DNA of 64,000 bases from Homalodisca vitripennis (GCF_021130785.1 NC_060211.1:123949001-124013000), one strand, 5' to 3'. Shown: positions 1 through 11,855, counted from the first letter of the stretch. Notes: generated by a model not told the origin, from the sequence alone. A program made the numbers and translations.

Positions 1-848
1 ACGTGTTGCTCCCAACTTTGATTGGTGGTAAATATAACACCAAGATCCTTGGTTTCACTAACCCTGACCAATGGTTTATCCGTGATTGAATAATCATATA
101 TGATTGGGTTCATGGTGCGATGAAAAGTAATAGAGGTGCATTTGCTGATATTGAAAGACATTTTGTTCGTACTACACCAACGGACAACCAAGTTGATGTC
201 CTTCTGCAGCAGAGCCGCATCATGGTCGGTAGAAATCTTCATGAATAATTTTATATCGTCGGCAAAGAGCAGGTGGTTGCATTTGAGGGCATTAACGACA
301 TCATTAATGTATAGGTTGAACATGATGGGGCCTAGGTGAGAACCCTGTGGGACGCCAGAGGAAGCTGGAAAGGTGTGGGACAAGGTATTCTTGTATCTAA
401 CCTGAAGCATGCGCCCACGCAGGTAACTGTCAAGCCAGTAGAGAAGAGGTCCTGTGAAGCCATAAGCCTCAAGTTTGCGGATCAAGATGGAGTAGCATAC
501 CCTGTCGAAAGCCTTTGAGAAGTCCAGCTCTATTGAGTCCACCTGCTGTCTTTGTGCAAAAGCCTCTATGATGTAGGTTTGAAACTGTACGAGGTTAGTG
601 GTTGTTGATTTGTTAGACAGGAACCCGTGCTGACTTGGATGTAGCATATTTCTGACTTGGAAAATAATCTTATTCAGGACAAGTCTCTCAAATACCTTTG
701 CCAAGATTGGTAATATTGTTATGGGTCTATAATTTCTTATGTCACTGGAAGAGCCGTTTTTGTGAATGGGCACTATATGACCTATTTTGAACATCTCAGG
801 TAAAACTCCGCAGGATAGAGATTTATTGTATAAATTTGTGAGAGGTGT
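1..848 (-). mobile_element. LINE reverse transcriptase fragment, open at left edge
   Basis: Reading the minus strand from about 848 down to 1 gives a continuous open frame of about 280 codons that leaves the window without a stop. It contains the RT finger motif RNYRPITILPILAKVFERL, then LDFSKAFDRV (motif A), SGVPQGSHLGP (motif B) and LLFADDIKLF, the catalytic FADD box. The order and spacing are those of a non-LTR retrotransposon RT of the I/Jockey/CR1 type. The 5' side is truncated: upstream of the finger motif the sequence passes directly into DNA resembling the flank of the alpha islands. The clade is uncertain, because the endonuclease lies outside the retained part. All catalytic motifs seen here are intact, so this could be a recently active lineage. 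Confidence 0.9.
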
Positions 849-1020
849 ATTCTCTTATTTATATTATATAAGACGCAACCGAGAATAGAGTAAATTAACT
901 TTTTATATCAACCGAGTTGTCAAATATAAATATTCTTTTCATGTTTAAATCTGCTAGGACTTCAGTAATAATTAAAAAAAATATATATTCTGAAAACTTA
1001 GTTGCCGCTATCAAGTATTT
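849..1020 (+). repeat. Fragment of the alpha-island upstream block
   Basis: This stretch resembles the sequence upstream of the alpha islands, for example 40200-40360. Shared landmarks are an accgagaatagag-type start, a tatcaaccg motif, an acttcaataataatt-type run and tatcaagtattta. It stops before any alpha exon. It marks the DNA into which the neighbouring LINE inserted. Confidence 0.6.
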
Positions 1021-1640
1021 AACTGATTATCTGTCACTTATCAATCAATTTAAAATTCCTAACGTTCTTCTATAGATGCAATAGTTAACAGTACACCATA
1101 AAACTACAAAGCACATTACTTGCAATTAGTTGTTATTTCCTATAGTAAACTGTGACTATAAAGTTGGGTTGTTGTGAGATCTGTCATTGAGCGTCTCTTA
1201 ACGCTACTTCCTTGTAGTGAGCTTTCTCTTTTCTTTTTTTTATACGTATTCTGTTACGGTTCTAAAGAACAATATTGATGATTGTCTGAGTTGACTGCAA
1301 TAGCAATTAAAATATCTTTGTTTAATTTTGCTAAAGAATTAAACACGTTTTAGTCATCAGCCGTGCAAGAAGTTTATGAATCAGTCTTTCCAACTTTAGG
1401 GTAATTTATTATATTGTTATGGTGAGTTCTTACTCTTGTTAATGTACGAGTAAATTACACATATAACCTATTCTCACGCAGAATAGATTTAATTTTAACA
1501 AAACTACAAGCAAATTATTCTAAAATAATGTAAAATAATAAAGGCAGTGCTGCTTCTACCCTGAACCCTTACCTCGCCCTTACTTAAAAGGTAAATCAAT
1601 ATCCTCATAACAAGTCTACATACATGGTTGTTACTTTTAA
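1021..1640. other. AT-rich spacer, nothing recognised
   Basis: No open frame with coding character, no RNA gene and no clear repeat to other parts of the window were seen here. Confidence 0.5.
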
Positions 1641-3180
1641 TGAAACACCAAAGATTTAAAATTTATGATCGCATGTTTTAAGTTTGCTAATGAAACCACT
1701 TTGGGAACTTGTGAAATTCTAAATGTTATAAGTGTTAGTGTACTTTGTATCCAATAAAAATATTGAATTTATAAATATTTTATAAAAACCAACAGTTAAT
1801 AGGATTTATTTATTTTGTAGAGTTTTGGTAAGTCATGCGAATTTAATTATGATAAACATAAAATTATACATACACAACAAGGGCTACAATCGAAGAAACA
1901 AATAAAATAGTTTGATTTACCATTTGGAGAGGTACCAAGCGGACCTTCAGGTTCTTCTTGCGGACACTCGGATTTGACGATTTAGTGAGAATTCCAGATT
2001 TCAGTTTACGAGTGGGTTAACTTTCACTAACTGTTGTAACCTCTCACTGGGAGAAAGCAATGCACATATAAGTCCATGTTATATCAAACCACTACGACAA
2101 CATGTTGAAAATGTAAAAATTTTAATACAGAAGACGCATGTATGCTTTGTTAAATAAAACTATGTTTCACCCTAGAGCAATCTGACTAATTTACGTCTCC
2201 GGAATAGGTTACTGCCACATTTGTTTATACTGTTTCTTGATTTGCTAGAAACGACAAATTAATATGTTTGAAACACGTTATTAATAAGAAAACTGTATGT
2301 AAACATAACATATAACATTTAATAAAGCCAGCTGGTGTAAAATGTTTCAATTAAATCTCTGTGGCACAGCTGACATAAAATAAGTAAATAGTATTGAAGA
2401 AAAGTAGTATATCAAGTAATGCTTAAAAATTATTAACAGAATGTTCTTCAATGCTCTAAAATCCCAAAGGATATTTGTCTTCAACGTAATTAGTGAGCTT
2501 GCTCTGTGTTTTCTTAAAATTATAATCTATTGTAGTTTTCATTAGGTCACGATAATTTTGGTATTTTATCGATCCATATTAACGTCAAAAAATCTGTTCA
2601 ATTTTTTATGATTTTCAGAATACATTGGCGATGGTTTTATTGTTTCTTGGTGAAAAATGACAACAATTTGCCCTGTCCTTTCAATTCTAAAATATTTAAA
2701 CATTCAGCACATATCAATTGAAACATAACTTACTTAATTTGTATATATTACATCAGTAGAATTAGTGCTTATGTAGACAGGTACGGGATAAGTTAGTCCA
2801 GTGTGGTTGATTATTTTTCTCCTGAAAAATTCCAAACTTTACGGGTTCCTCTATCGTGTTTTTACATGGACCACATCCAATTCTTTTATTGCTTGTTTAT
2901 GTATATACAAGGTACGAGTACGCTACACCACTTGTCGATTAGTAGGCCTCGCTAAGGTTACATGCTAAATTTTAAGCATATATCTCATTTCATTATCGCC
3001 ATGCGGTCATATAGACAGATCATGCAGAAAAGTAAACTTAACATCAACTCAGAAAACATAAACGAAATTTTCATGCTACTAGTGCTTCAAAGGCGCCCAA
3101 CTAAATTTCACGTTTGAATATGCACAATCGTATAACTTAATGTTGTTTATGTAGAAAGGAATTATCATACAAATTTTAAA
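1640..3180 (+). repeat. Segmental duplication, copy 1 (pairs with 44560-46090)
   Basis: Collinear similarity to 44560-46090 on the same strand. The best preserved parts are 1860-2350, which includes ggttaactttcactaactg and the run ending ctgtggcacagctga, and 2880-3160, which includes aaggtacgagtacgct. Substitutions and small indels are spread along the length, so this is not a very recent copy. No reading frame is conserved between the two copies. Confidence 0.8.
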
Positions 3181-3189
3181 GATTATGTG

Positions 3190-3744
3190 TGATAATGATA
3201 ATTAATTAAAATATAATCTGAAAACCCAAAACGCAGTTATATATTATTTATACTTCAAAGTTCAATACGTCTAAGTGAGAATTTAGGGATCTGCGTTATT
3301 CTCTTGTTGTGTAGATACATATTACATATTATAACAAAAAAATAGTTTCAAGCAAGCATGTTGCTTAGCTTAACGATCACACATTTGTTCGTTATGTTTT
3401 TTTGTGTTAGGAACATACTATTTTACTATGTACAAATTATCTTAGAAATTAGAGTCAAAGAGGGTGAATGTTGTCAATAGTCCCAGCTTGGACAGGTTTG
3501 GCGTATCGCTTAGCTTGGTCACTACCATTTTGCCAATAACTATTGTCTGTGTTGGCTCAAATTCCAGTTCTTCTGCAAAAACTAAAAAAAAAACATGTCC
3601 TAATTAATGAAACTATTTATTTTATGATAATCCGGCATACGAATGGCCCTGGCATTACTTATTCGTTAAACACAACTTTCTGTAATAGGATTATATTCTT
3701 ATTCTGCTATAAAAATCTTTACAAAATTAGTGAAACAAGTTTTG

Positions 3745-3747
<3 letters not shown>
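3190..3747 (+). repeat. Alpha-flank fragment plus duplicated block shared with 34715-35085
   Basis: At 3200-3330 the sequence matches part of the alpha-island upstream flank but lacks the exon. From about 3340 it is collinear with 34715 onward, including caagcatgttgctta-type, gaacatactattttacta and gtgtcgcttagcttgg-type stretches, and both copies run into an (AT)n tract. A 106-residue open frame across this area owes its C-terminal half to (AT)n and is not a gene. Confidence 0.75.

Positions 3748-3815
<68 letters not shown>
3748..3815. repeat. (AT)n microsatellite
   Basis: Uninterrupted AT dinucleotides for about 68 bp. The equivalent tract ends the paired duplication at about 35150, so it predates the duplication or was copied with it. 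Confidence 0.97.
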
Positions 3816-3818
<3 letters not shown>

Positions 3819-3838
3819 TTAAAAGCATTTCTAAATGG

Positions 3839-3870
3839 TTGTCAGTTATATGGATACATATAACTGACAA
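3839..3870. other. Perfect 14-bp inverted repeat with GATA loop
   Basis: The left arm TTGTCAGTTATATG (3839-3852) and the right arm CATATAACTGACAA (3857-3870) are exact reverse complements separated by GATA. It lies 24 bp after the (AT)n tract. It could be a cruciform-prone site, or a fold-back left by a replication slip or transposon end. No function is assigned. Confidence 0.9.
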
Positions 3871-6410
3871 TCAGATACAGTTACAGGATACATTATCATA
3901 AACTATCTCTGTCTACCTTTATTGCCGGAAAGGATGTGTTGACACGAAACTAATTTATTTGTCAGTTTCGATTCCAATCTATATGCTTAAATCAATTAAA
4001 TCTATAGAAATGTTATATGTGCATTACTCATGAGTCACTCTGCGTTAACGCTTTTCCTCTAGAAGAACTAAAATAATAAACTTGTTCCATTTATTAAAAA
4101 ACTTAAACATTCTAAAATTTACTTGAAATATGTTATTATATATTAGCAGTGTGTTGGCTCTCAAATTTACAGAAATCCTATATTTCTTAAAACACTGGTG
4201 CCAATCTAAATTTAGTGATGACTATGTCAATTGATGGATAACATGTTTTATTTGACAGTTTTTCAATGCTCTGAATAGTATAATTTAGTCATCTTAAATT
4301 TCCTAATCTACCACGTTAAATTTTTAACGAATGAGTAAATGAATAAGTACAATTAAAATATCATGTAGAGCAAGCTTCCAAAATATGGAATATGGAAGCA
4401 TTCTAATATTGTGGAACAAATTATTGCTAAGATGTAAACTATATCAACTGCAATATAAAATCTAGAATATGAAGTCCAACTATAAGAAAACTTCCAAAGT
4501 CTCTATGAATTCCTAGTGGCTGTATAAGATACAAGGTGAGGAGGTGTTCTTTTAGAACACCAACTGATGGTATGGAAGATTGCAATTTTCTTCTCTTGTA
4601 AATATGTTCTATACGTGAAGTTACGGAAATTCCAAAGTGAGAGGAAGATTGAGTTATAATCTGAGAGCAAAAGTTCACTGATAAGTACGTTAGTTGATGT
4701 TAAATGCTTGGGAGACATGTAAACGTGTAAGTCGTAGGTTGTTGGTAGACGAATGCAGACGTACTTTGACCTGTATTCCGTAGTTCAGTTTTAGTGATTA
4801 GTGTTGTGTAGTTTTTTTAAGTGCATGTTTTTAGAGTTAGTGATTCATTCTGTTGGACTCTATAATTTTTTTCGCTCAGTTAGACCCTGACAAGTTTATG
4901 GTTGTCAAGCATATCAAAGCGGATGTATAATAAAAATTTACAATACCGTACTGTTAAAACACTCAGGAGCTGCGTTACCATTAAGCCCAAGAATCCGAAA
5001 ACCGTGTGGATACTACCAAACTTTAATACTAAATGATATTAGATATGTGTCATGGTCGCTTGTTTGTAATTAATGTTATTTGATCTTTTTAACCTGTTTT
5101 TAAGAGATAAATATTAGCAATTCATTAAAAATTGTCCGAAATATCTATATATTGCAAGACGTAATGCAGTAATACAAAAACCTCTGTTACTGTTAAATCA
5201 AGTATTTTATCATGTTAGACCATAACAAATTATAGATGATGAAAGCATATAACATTCATTTAGTAGTAATTTATATATTAATTTTAACCACATAAAATTC
5301 AAGAAAGCAGAAACTGTTATGACAATAAGACGCTATCTGTATCTTAAAGAAATAATTAGAATTTGTGATGTCTGCCAAGGTCCATGAGGTCCGTTCCATC
5401 TCATTCTGTAACACTCGAGTATAATGTATGGAAAGTTATTTTAACAATGTCTTTACAAATTGTACTTTACCGACAAGTTTTCCTAACATAAGATAAGAAT
5501 AACACAAAAATGTTATACGTGATGTAAATAACTTTGTATATTTGTTATTAATAATAATTAAATAACAATATTATTGTGATTACAAAGTAAAATAACATAT
5601 ATTCAATAAAACTCGATTTTTTAAAGATAAAGACTAAATTATATAAAAATTAAATTTAAAATGAAGTGGACCAAAATTAATAGAAGATTAGTTTGTTAGA
5701 CTACTTTCAAAATAAATAAAATCGCAGCCTTTGCCTACTGATAAATTTAACAAAAAACGTACAGACATTTAAAGTGCTACTAATTGGTATATTTTAGCAG
5801 TCAAAGTCTGCAATAAAAAACATTATAATTCCCAAATGACACGTTACATATAATTCAAATACCGGAATTTCAGTACTTATGAAAAAACCCTGAACTACAA
5901 AAATAAGGATTATTTCAGGGACTGGGAGATAATTTCCTTAGTATAACAACACAACCTGCCTCAGGGACTTTTCTAAGAAAGAAATTAATCGATATCCTTA
6001 CTTTTTGGTACAGGTTGAAATGGGAAGGGTCAAATATATAAAATTATACTTTCCTTCAAATCGGATTAAACTTTATTTGTATTTTATTATTTACCCTATG
6101 TAAATAAAAAATGTTCTTTTAAAAACATGTTTCATTCGCATTTTATTCAAGGTACCTTATTTCTAATCATCCTATGCATTGAGTTAAACTGTCCAAAAAA
6201 TATGTTTTCAGAATGTGCTTTGATGTATAACTGCTTATTCTAAGTTATATTTATAAGGAAAACAGATTATTTTCACAGATTATGTGCAAAACAGTTCTAA
6301 AACTAAAAAAGGCTTTTATTGTATTTCCATAGCCCAAGCTTAGGTAAGTGATGTTTGTATATTTACACTTTATAGCGTTATTTAATTGTGCCGTGAAGTT
6401 TTAACATTCA
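3871..6410. other. AT-rich spacer without recognised gene
   Basis: Short open frames at 4439-4718 (minus, 71 and 79 residues, overlapping in two frames) have no recognisable domain and no second copy. The stretch 4840-4920, around attctgttggactct, resembles 36155-36245, so this spacer belongs to the duplicated mosaic. Nothing else was recognised. Confidence 0.5.
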
Positions 6411-6419
6411 GGTGAAAAG

Positions 6420-7110
6420 ATATATATTGTTCTTCCTGATAATTTCTATAAGTGTAACTTAAGCCATGCGAATAGTCTATTTCTTAACAAACAATAAATT
6501 TTCCTCGTTACCATGAGGACACAATCTTAAAACGTAACACTTTTGAAACTGATTTAGTATAATGGCATCGTAATTTTTCTTCAAGTTAATACGGACAAAG
6601 TTAGAAGAGTTCACTTTAGTCTTCTTCCGACCTACGACCCAAACACCACGGCTGAAACTCTGTCGTTTTGACTGGAATATTCTTCAAAAGGATAAGTCAA
6701 AACATAACGTTTTTATTGATTAAAATTCACGTAGATGTAGTCTTGTATGTATATATGTATATGTTGTCTGATTATTAGTGCTAAACAAGTAAACCATGAG
6801 TTTTGAATGAAGCAACTCATGACTTTGACTTATTAACCTATAGAACAGAAGAAGTACTATAACCTACTTATTTTACTGTATACTTAGTTGTATGTAATTA
6901 CTGTATGGGCACCAGCCACTACGCCACATACATGCCCATTATTATCACTACTACTCAGGAAGTACTGTTGATTACATATTTACATAAATTAAAAATAACT
7001 AATCACTATTAAATGAATTTATACATGCAATCGTTTGCATTATTCACAATCAAAATCTATGGGTATTTCCTCAGACGTTCTTAATTTAGGCGTTTTTTAG
7101 TGAACGAAAA
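6420..7110 (+). repeat. Conserved block S2, copy A
   Basis: One of seven copies of a roughly 650-bp block. Landmarks in order are a run of aacaaacaataaa type, cgttaccatgaggacacaa, gttaatacggacaaagtta, the GC-richer core around cttcttccgacctacgacc and aacaccacggctgaa, ggataagtcaaaacat, and gggcaccagccactacgcc. The core is more GC-rich than its surroundings and the best conserved across copies. No single frame stays open in all copies, so I treat it as non-coding or regulatory DNA of the duplicated unit. Confidence 0.75.
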
Positions 7111-7189
7111 TGTATATAGCAACGTAGACATACAATAAGAAGTAGAAAAACGTTGTGAGTTGTAATGTTATATTAACCGCATTTTTCTG

Positions 7190-7620
7190 CTAAATTGGTG
7201 CCACATTTTTTTTTTTTGCCAGAACCTGTCCTAAGATTACTCCCTTATGATATTATTCTGAAAAGTAAGTTTCACTTCTCGAAATTTATAGGAAAGTTCA
7301 TCTTTCAAAAAAATTTAGTCAGTTTTACGAGCTATGGTGGTGGAAAACATAGAAAATTATCAAGGGTTAAAAATACAAAATAATTGTTTTCTTTTTCAAA
7401 CATTATATTTCTTACGCTTTATACACTAAAACTAACCCACAGACAAGTAAATATATTATTATTTATATGTAGACATTTTAACCAACGATTTTCGCTCCCT
7501 TTTTTATTCCTTGATTTTAAGGAAATATTCATGTTCTTGATTTTAAGTTTTTATATTTTGTATCCCTTTCGATGCTGTGTCGCTTTAATCCCACTAAACT
7601 CAGATTGATTGTGTCATTTA
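7190..7620 (+). repeat. Conserved block following S2, copy A
   Basis: Similar to 39240-39600 and 32620-33060 and, inverted, to 56690-57010. Landmarks are gccagaacctgtcctaaga, tcacttctcg-type, a gtggtgg stretch and tctttacgctttatacact-like sequence. The two short plus frames here (7195-7383 and 7384-7608) are not preserved in the other copies and are not called as genes. Confidence 0.65.
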
Positions 7621-7975
7621 TAAGCTTTATATGAACACGCGTTGTAACTGTACTGTCTGATTCGACTAAACAATGTTGTAAGAGCTGAGCTGTACTCGAT
7701 ATTTATTTTTAGAAGTATTAATGTTACTGCTTTCTTATTTGGATTAAATCTAAATATACAAAAGTTACAAGCGTTAAAAATATATCATGCCACTTGCCGG
7801 AAGCGAAGTTGTTTTGTCAACCAAAGAGTGCCATCGGACATCCTTTTATTCGGAGTGGCACAGACGTTTATAAATCAACAATGCGTTTTGACTACTTCAG
7901 CTATCATTAAACTCCACATAAAGGGTAGTCTAGGTCGAAAGTATATATTCAATGTCACCAAACCGTAGGAGGAAT

Positions 7976-8340
7976 GCATGTGTTATTCGCTGCAAAGGGC
8001 TCACATATTTTCCTCAACCTTCTCCTCTGTAGCAGAGATTTGGAATAAATGTACATTTGCTCGAGTGTCCCTAAGAAAGGCTGTTCTTCAATCTTTCCGT
8101 GAAAAAGAAACGGCGGAATTACATTAGTACGAGATCACTTCCCGCTAATAATGACCTCGTGGCTTTTTCCAGAATATGGACGTGTAACGTATAACGAGTA
8201 CGATGGAGTATGACAGTATTTGGTACATTTACCGGTTTGGTTTCCAAATCTCCTGTGATATCAGCACACACAATTTTCGTTTTCCACTGCTGGAACTCAA
8301 ATAAATATTCAATTACGAGTTATACCTCGTTTCGTCTCTT
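7976..8340 (-). pseudogene. Minus-strand ORF family (epsilon), copy A1
   Basis: On the minus strand an open stretch reads CADITGDLETKPVNVPN and continues about 50 codons to a stop at LAGSDLVLM. Nearer the left end, in another frame, is a remnant resembling EEQPFL followed by a degenerate EKVEEKLWALCSE-like end. Copy B1 at about 17.1-17.25 kb reads through that part in one frame, so this copy has lost about one base and picked up a stop. The start aligns with C-A-G-V-T-G-G at 11.65 kb, C-G-G-V-T-G-G at 20.24 kb and G-A-V-I-T-G-G at 14.03 kb. No known family was recognised. It may be a decayed exon of a gene antisense to the plus-strand islands. Confidence 0.35.
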
Positions 8341-8639
8341 TTGACATCACCAAGACCTTCGTAACGGTAGTAGAATCAGCTACCTGTGGTCGTGGACTAA
8401 CTTCCAACACATTTATCAGTGAGAACAGGACGGAAATTATTAACAGAGGATATTATAAGGAATATTTATTTAATAAGAGGAAAGATTCCGTGTGGTTCAT
8501 AAATCTATGAAATTCATTGTTAGAAAGTTTCTACAGAAACGAAATTCACAATGGTTTTAATATCGAGTCGCTTGTCCACATTTTTAGCACTGGTCTTATC
8601 GTTTTAATCTGGGAACGTGGAATTCTTATATCAGATCCT

Positions 8640-9176
8640 AATATTCCAAAGTATCTATAATAATATTAATACATCTCTCAAGTCAGCACATTGTGCACTT
8701 GAAAGATTGGGTGGAATTGGGGGAAAATTACATGTTATATTATGTAACAACATTTTATATAGGGGAGAGTACTATATTGCTATTACTTAAATTGCAACTG
8801 AGAATAGAATACATTGCCTTTAAATATCAACCGCTCTGTTACATAAAATACTCTTATCTTGTTTACATCTACACTAACTACAATAATAATTAAAAATCAT
8901 ATAATCTGAAACATTAAACTGTATAACCCAGTAATTATACTGTAACGTTCATCACATCTCAGTGAGAATTTACGGATCTACATCATTATCTTGTTGAGGA
9001 AGTGCATATTGTCTGCGGTAGATTGCAGCACACGTGACGTAACCTAAATATCTCAATTAACCCACCTAATAAGGGAGGGGAGTATTACGTGTTAAAAAAG
9101 CGACTACCTGCTCAAGGACTAGCCCAATTAATTATGTAATGCTCTAACCTGGGTGCGCATAACAGTGTCATTGCAG
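8640..9176 (+). repeat. Alpha-island upstream block, unit A
   Basis: Near-identical over long stretches to 17370-17891, and similar to 40060-40591, 40920-41430 and, inverted, 55162-55660. It contains a hairpin at 8678-8702 (arms TCAAGT-GCAC and GTGC-ACTTGA with a two-base bulge), a CACGTGACGT element at 9031-9040, and the conserved taataagggaggggagtatt just before the alpha exon. A 66-residue open frame at 8693-8893 lies in it but is broken in other copies. Confidence 0.8.
9031..9040. promoter_or_regulatory. E-box/CRE-like CACGTGACGT element
   Basis: The palindrome CACGTG overlaps TGACGT. It recurs at the same place upstream of alpha at 17747 (CACGTGAC) and 41282 (CACGTGACGT). Diverged versions occur at about 30711 (CATGTGACGT), 14954 (CAAGTGACGT) and 40446 (CACGTAAC). 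Regulatory use is inferred from position only. Confidence 0.3.
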
Positions 9177-9254
9177 CCATTGCTGTTGGTTCTAGTAACA
9201 GTGATGAATGCACGGCTAATTTGTTAAGCACAGGCAGTCCCAATCCCTGCCAAG
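9177..9254 (+). CDS. Candidate micro-exon alpha, unit A
   Basis: A 78-nt island preceded by tcattgcag and followed by gttggt, giving AG/GT borders. Read in phase 1 at both ends it is open and encodes a Ser/Thr/Gly-rich peptide with two cysteines, ending LLSTGSPNPCQ. The same frame stays open in copies B, C, E and F, while the frames immediately upstream in this unit hit stops (ATG TAA TGC). That supports an exon starting here rather than further 5'. It is about 2.95 kb upstream of beta on the same strand. A competing frame from the ATG-like position upstream gives a different 50-60-residue peptide and cannot be ruled out. Product unknown; probably part of a small cysteine-rich, possibly secreted, protein. 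Confidence 0.4.
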
Positions 9255-9336
9255 GTTGGTGTTTTAAATGTTTAAATTAACATTTTAATAGATTTATTTG
9301 AAATTTTGTTTTCTATATATAGATCGGGAAGTTCTA

Positions 9337-9340
<4 letters not shown>

Positions 9341-9370
<30 letters not shown>
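9341..9370. repeat. (AT)n microsatellite
   Basis: About 30 bp of AT dinucleotides after alpha in unit A. The equivalent position in unit B (about 18010) lacks the expansion. Confidence 0.95.
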
Positions 9371-9373
<3 letters not shown>

Positions 9374-11440
9374 TCGTGACGTATTTTCCGTCTGTATATT
9401 ATTACCTGACAGTGATTTGACATTCATTTCTGAGTCTGACGATTGGTTGTTTTAATGCAACGTTTTTATGATTTTGTAGACTTTATTCTGCGTATCTTTT
9501 AGGCTTGGTCTAGTTATTTTTACTTTTCCTTTGTTTTCACAATAATTTGCCGAAACAATGACAACTTACAAAAGATAGGGGACACAACTGACCAAATAAA
9601 AATCAAATCCAAACATCAGTTATTTCACAGATTAGTTTTTTAACTACTAAAGTAACATCTAAATGTTCTGAACAAAGAGTGTCTACCTAAGTGACTGGAC
9701 TTACATAACATAAACGTGTTATTGATTATATGTTTCAGTATTTTTTTAAATGTAACAGGTTATTTTATTGTTTTGTAATTTTCCCAATTAGTAATTTTGT
9801 TATGTGGGGTTTATGGGTTTGGAGGTTATGAAATAATTTTCACTTAATATATATGCTTACTTTTCCTACAAATATTCGTAGTCACAAGATCCAGTGGTCT
9901 CTACACACGTTACATAACGCATTACTTCAGAGACGATAAAAAAAATTTAAATCGTTTGCAACGGAATAAGGTAATAAATAGAAACATTTGTTCATAGAGG
10001 AAATGAAGTGAGGCCGTATAAAAATCACTTACAATTATAACTTTTCTCACATTAAAATGTATTTTTTTTTTCAAACTTGCTGACTCTTTAAAACATAATA
10101 TCGCTTATTATGTCTTTTGATAATCAGGGATTTTACTCAGTTAAAAATAGATAACAAATCTAAAAGTAGTTTTGTAGAATCTTCAAGAAGAATACTAAGA
10201 TGAGTCCCTCTTTTTTATCTGTAGTATATTAAGGTTACCTGGTTGGATCAAATGGTTTCTGGACTTGAAAACTAACACTGAATTAAACATAAACTCATAT
10301 TGAACTGGAATTTTAATAACTGTATAATAGCTTTGCCTATCAACCAGGCGGATATATCGATAACAAATTAACCTAATGACTTGAAGTGCGTGTCCTTGGC
10401 TGGATATACCTCGTTCTATCCTTTGAAAAGCCGTTTACGTTACAAATAATATTTAAATATTAGGATTTTTTTACTTACTTGTTTACTGTATACTTCTAAA
10501 TTCTGTTATAGAAGACTTTATAGAAGAAATGCCAAATGCTCAATTAACCTTTACCATTATAATATTGAATAGTGAGTTACAAAAGAATGCACAACATATT
10601 GCACTTAACCATATATTTCATCACGAAGACTCTCTCCAGAGTGTTTAAACAACAAAATGATGGCAGAAATAGTTTTGCACGCAATTAACATTGCGTCACA
10701 AGCATTGCCTATTGTAAAAAATTCCAACAGTGTCTGATGCGGAGCATACAGTGAACGTTGTATGAGTACATCATATTACGTACATGTATGTAGAGTTTCT
10801 AAAAATTACCGAAGTGAAAGTACAAATAAATGCTTTATATAACGTTGGTGGCGTGTACATACAACGTTGAGAAGAGTTTAAACAAATATAACTAAAACAA
10901 CGAAAATAGCACTTTATATATCTTGATTATAAAATCATATTGGTATTTTTTAATTCAGCGCGTTACTCATAGAAAGTAATTTGAGTTACATTGTAATTTT
11001 GAGCTAAGCACTACATTGTTACCTCTCTACAGTAGCAGGCTTATTACTGCTTCTCTCCATGCTTAGTTATAAAAGTATACCATATATATAACAGCTTTCA
11101 TAATTATCTTAATTTAACATGAACCAATAAAAAATAAATATTTTTTCATATTTTTGCAAATACTTGTACCTCATTTTTGTTTAACTTTTCCTATGAAAAA
11201 ATATTAGTAATTGTAAAAACTACATAAACTTTCTTTTCCTAGCCAAAATTCTGTTATAATAATTATCTTATTTATAAGCAGTTTACAATGCCAATCACTA
11301 TACATTACGACAACTCATATTACAAATTGCGAATCGATATTACAAATAATACACAGTTTTTATTCTTTTTCTTTTTGTACGTCACAGATCCAGAACAGCA
11401 CCTAACTATTTTCGTCTTTTGTAAATGACTTGAAGTGATG
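9371..11440 (+). repeat. Alpha-beta spacer of unit A (pairs with 18020-20000)
   Basis: Collinear with 18020-20000 in unit B. Shared stretches include ccgtctgtatattattacc-type, gtgcgtgtccttggctgga, gttgtatgagtacatcata and ttacattgtaattttgagc. The part near 10200-10400 also occurs inverted at 42420-42640. I see no reading frame kept between A and B here, so it is most likely intronic or intergenic. Confidence 0.75.
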
Positions 11441-11485
11441 GCGGAAATATTCCCTGCAAAATCTCTCAGATTTCGCCCTTCCCCA

Positions 11486-11855
11486 CTAAAGCAGAATTTT
11501 GGATGGACAAAAGTCTACTCCAATGAGTAAATGACTAATGAGACGGTGGATTGACATTAGTGTGGGATGGCTAGTGATTCCCTGCTTGTTTCCCGAGGTC
11601 TGGTAGCGTCCTGACTGGGAATAGTGCATTTTCTGGCTTGGTCCCGAACCTCCAGTGACACCAGCACACGCCATTTCGATTTCGCCTGCTGGAGCGCAGA
11701 TGAGGACTCGACCGCGAGTCGGACTGGCGATTAAGGTACTGATGTCGGTCTGCCTTGACGTCAGTCATTTCTTGCCTCGGTGTGTTAGCGACCTCACTTA
11801 TCTTTGTCAACATCATGATTTTTAGTTTGACCATCAAGACAATCCACATTGACAA
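11486..11855 (-). pseudogene. Minus-strand ORF family (epsilon), copy A2
   Basis: Two overlapping minus frames are open. One (11571-11855, 94 residues) ends LPDLGKQAGNH. The other (11486-11674, 62 residues) begins MACAGVTGGSGPSQKMHYSQ. The second aligns without frame change to the minus frame at 20036-20266, which starts MACGGVTGGSGPSQKMHYS, and its first dozen residues resemble the copies at 8.27 and 14.03 kb. On the opposite strand the same DNA also keeps a short frame (FLPRCVSDLTYLCQHHDF) shared with 20340-20408, so which strand codes is unclear. No domain was recognised. Confidence 0.35.

Noticed and set aside
3543..3863. 106-residue plus frame rich in Tyr-Ile
   Set aside because: About half of it is translation of the (AT)n tract; no conserved part in the paired duplication.
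8670..8710. Helitron 3' end (hairpin before CTRR)
   Set aside because: The conserved hairpin is real, but no CTAG-type terminus or matching 5' TC end was seen.
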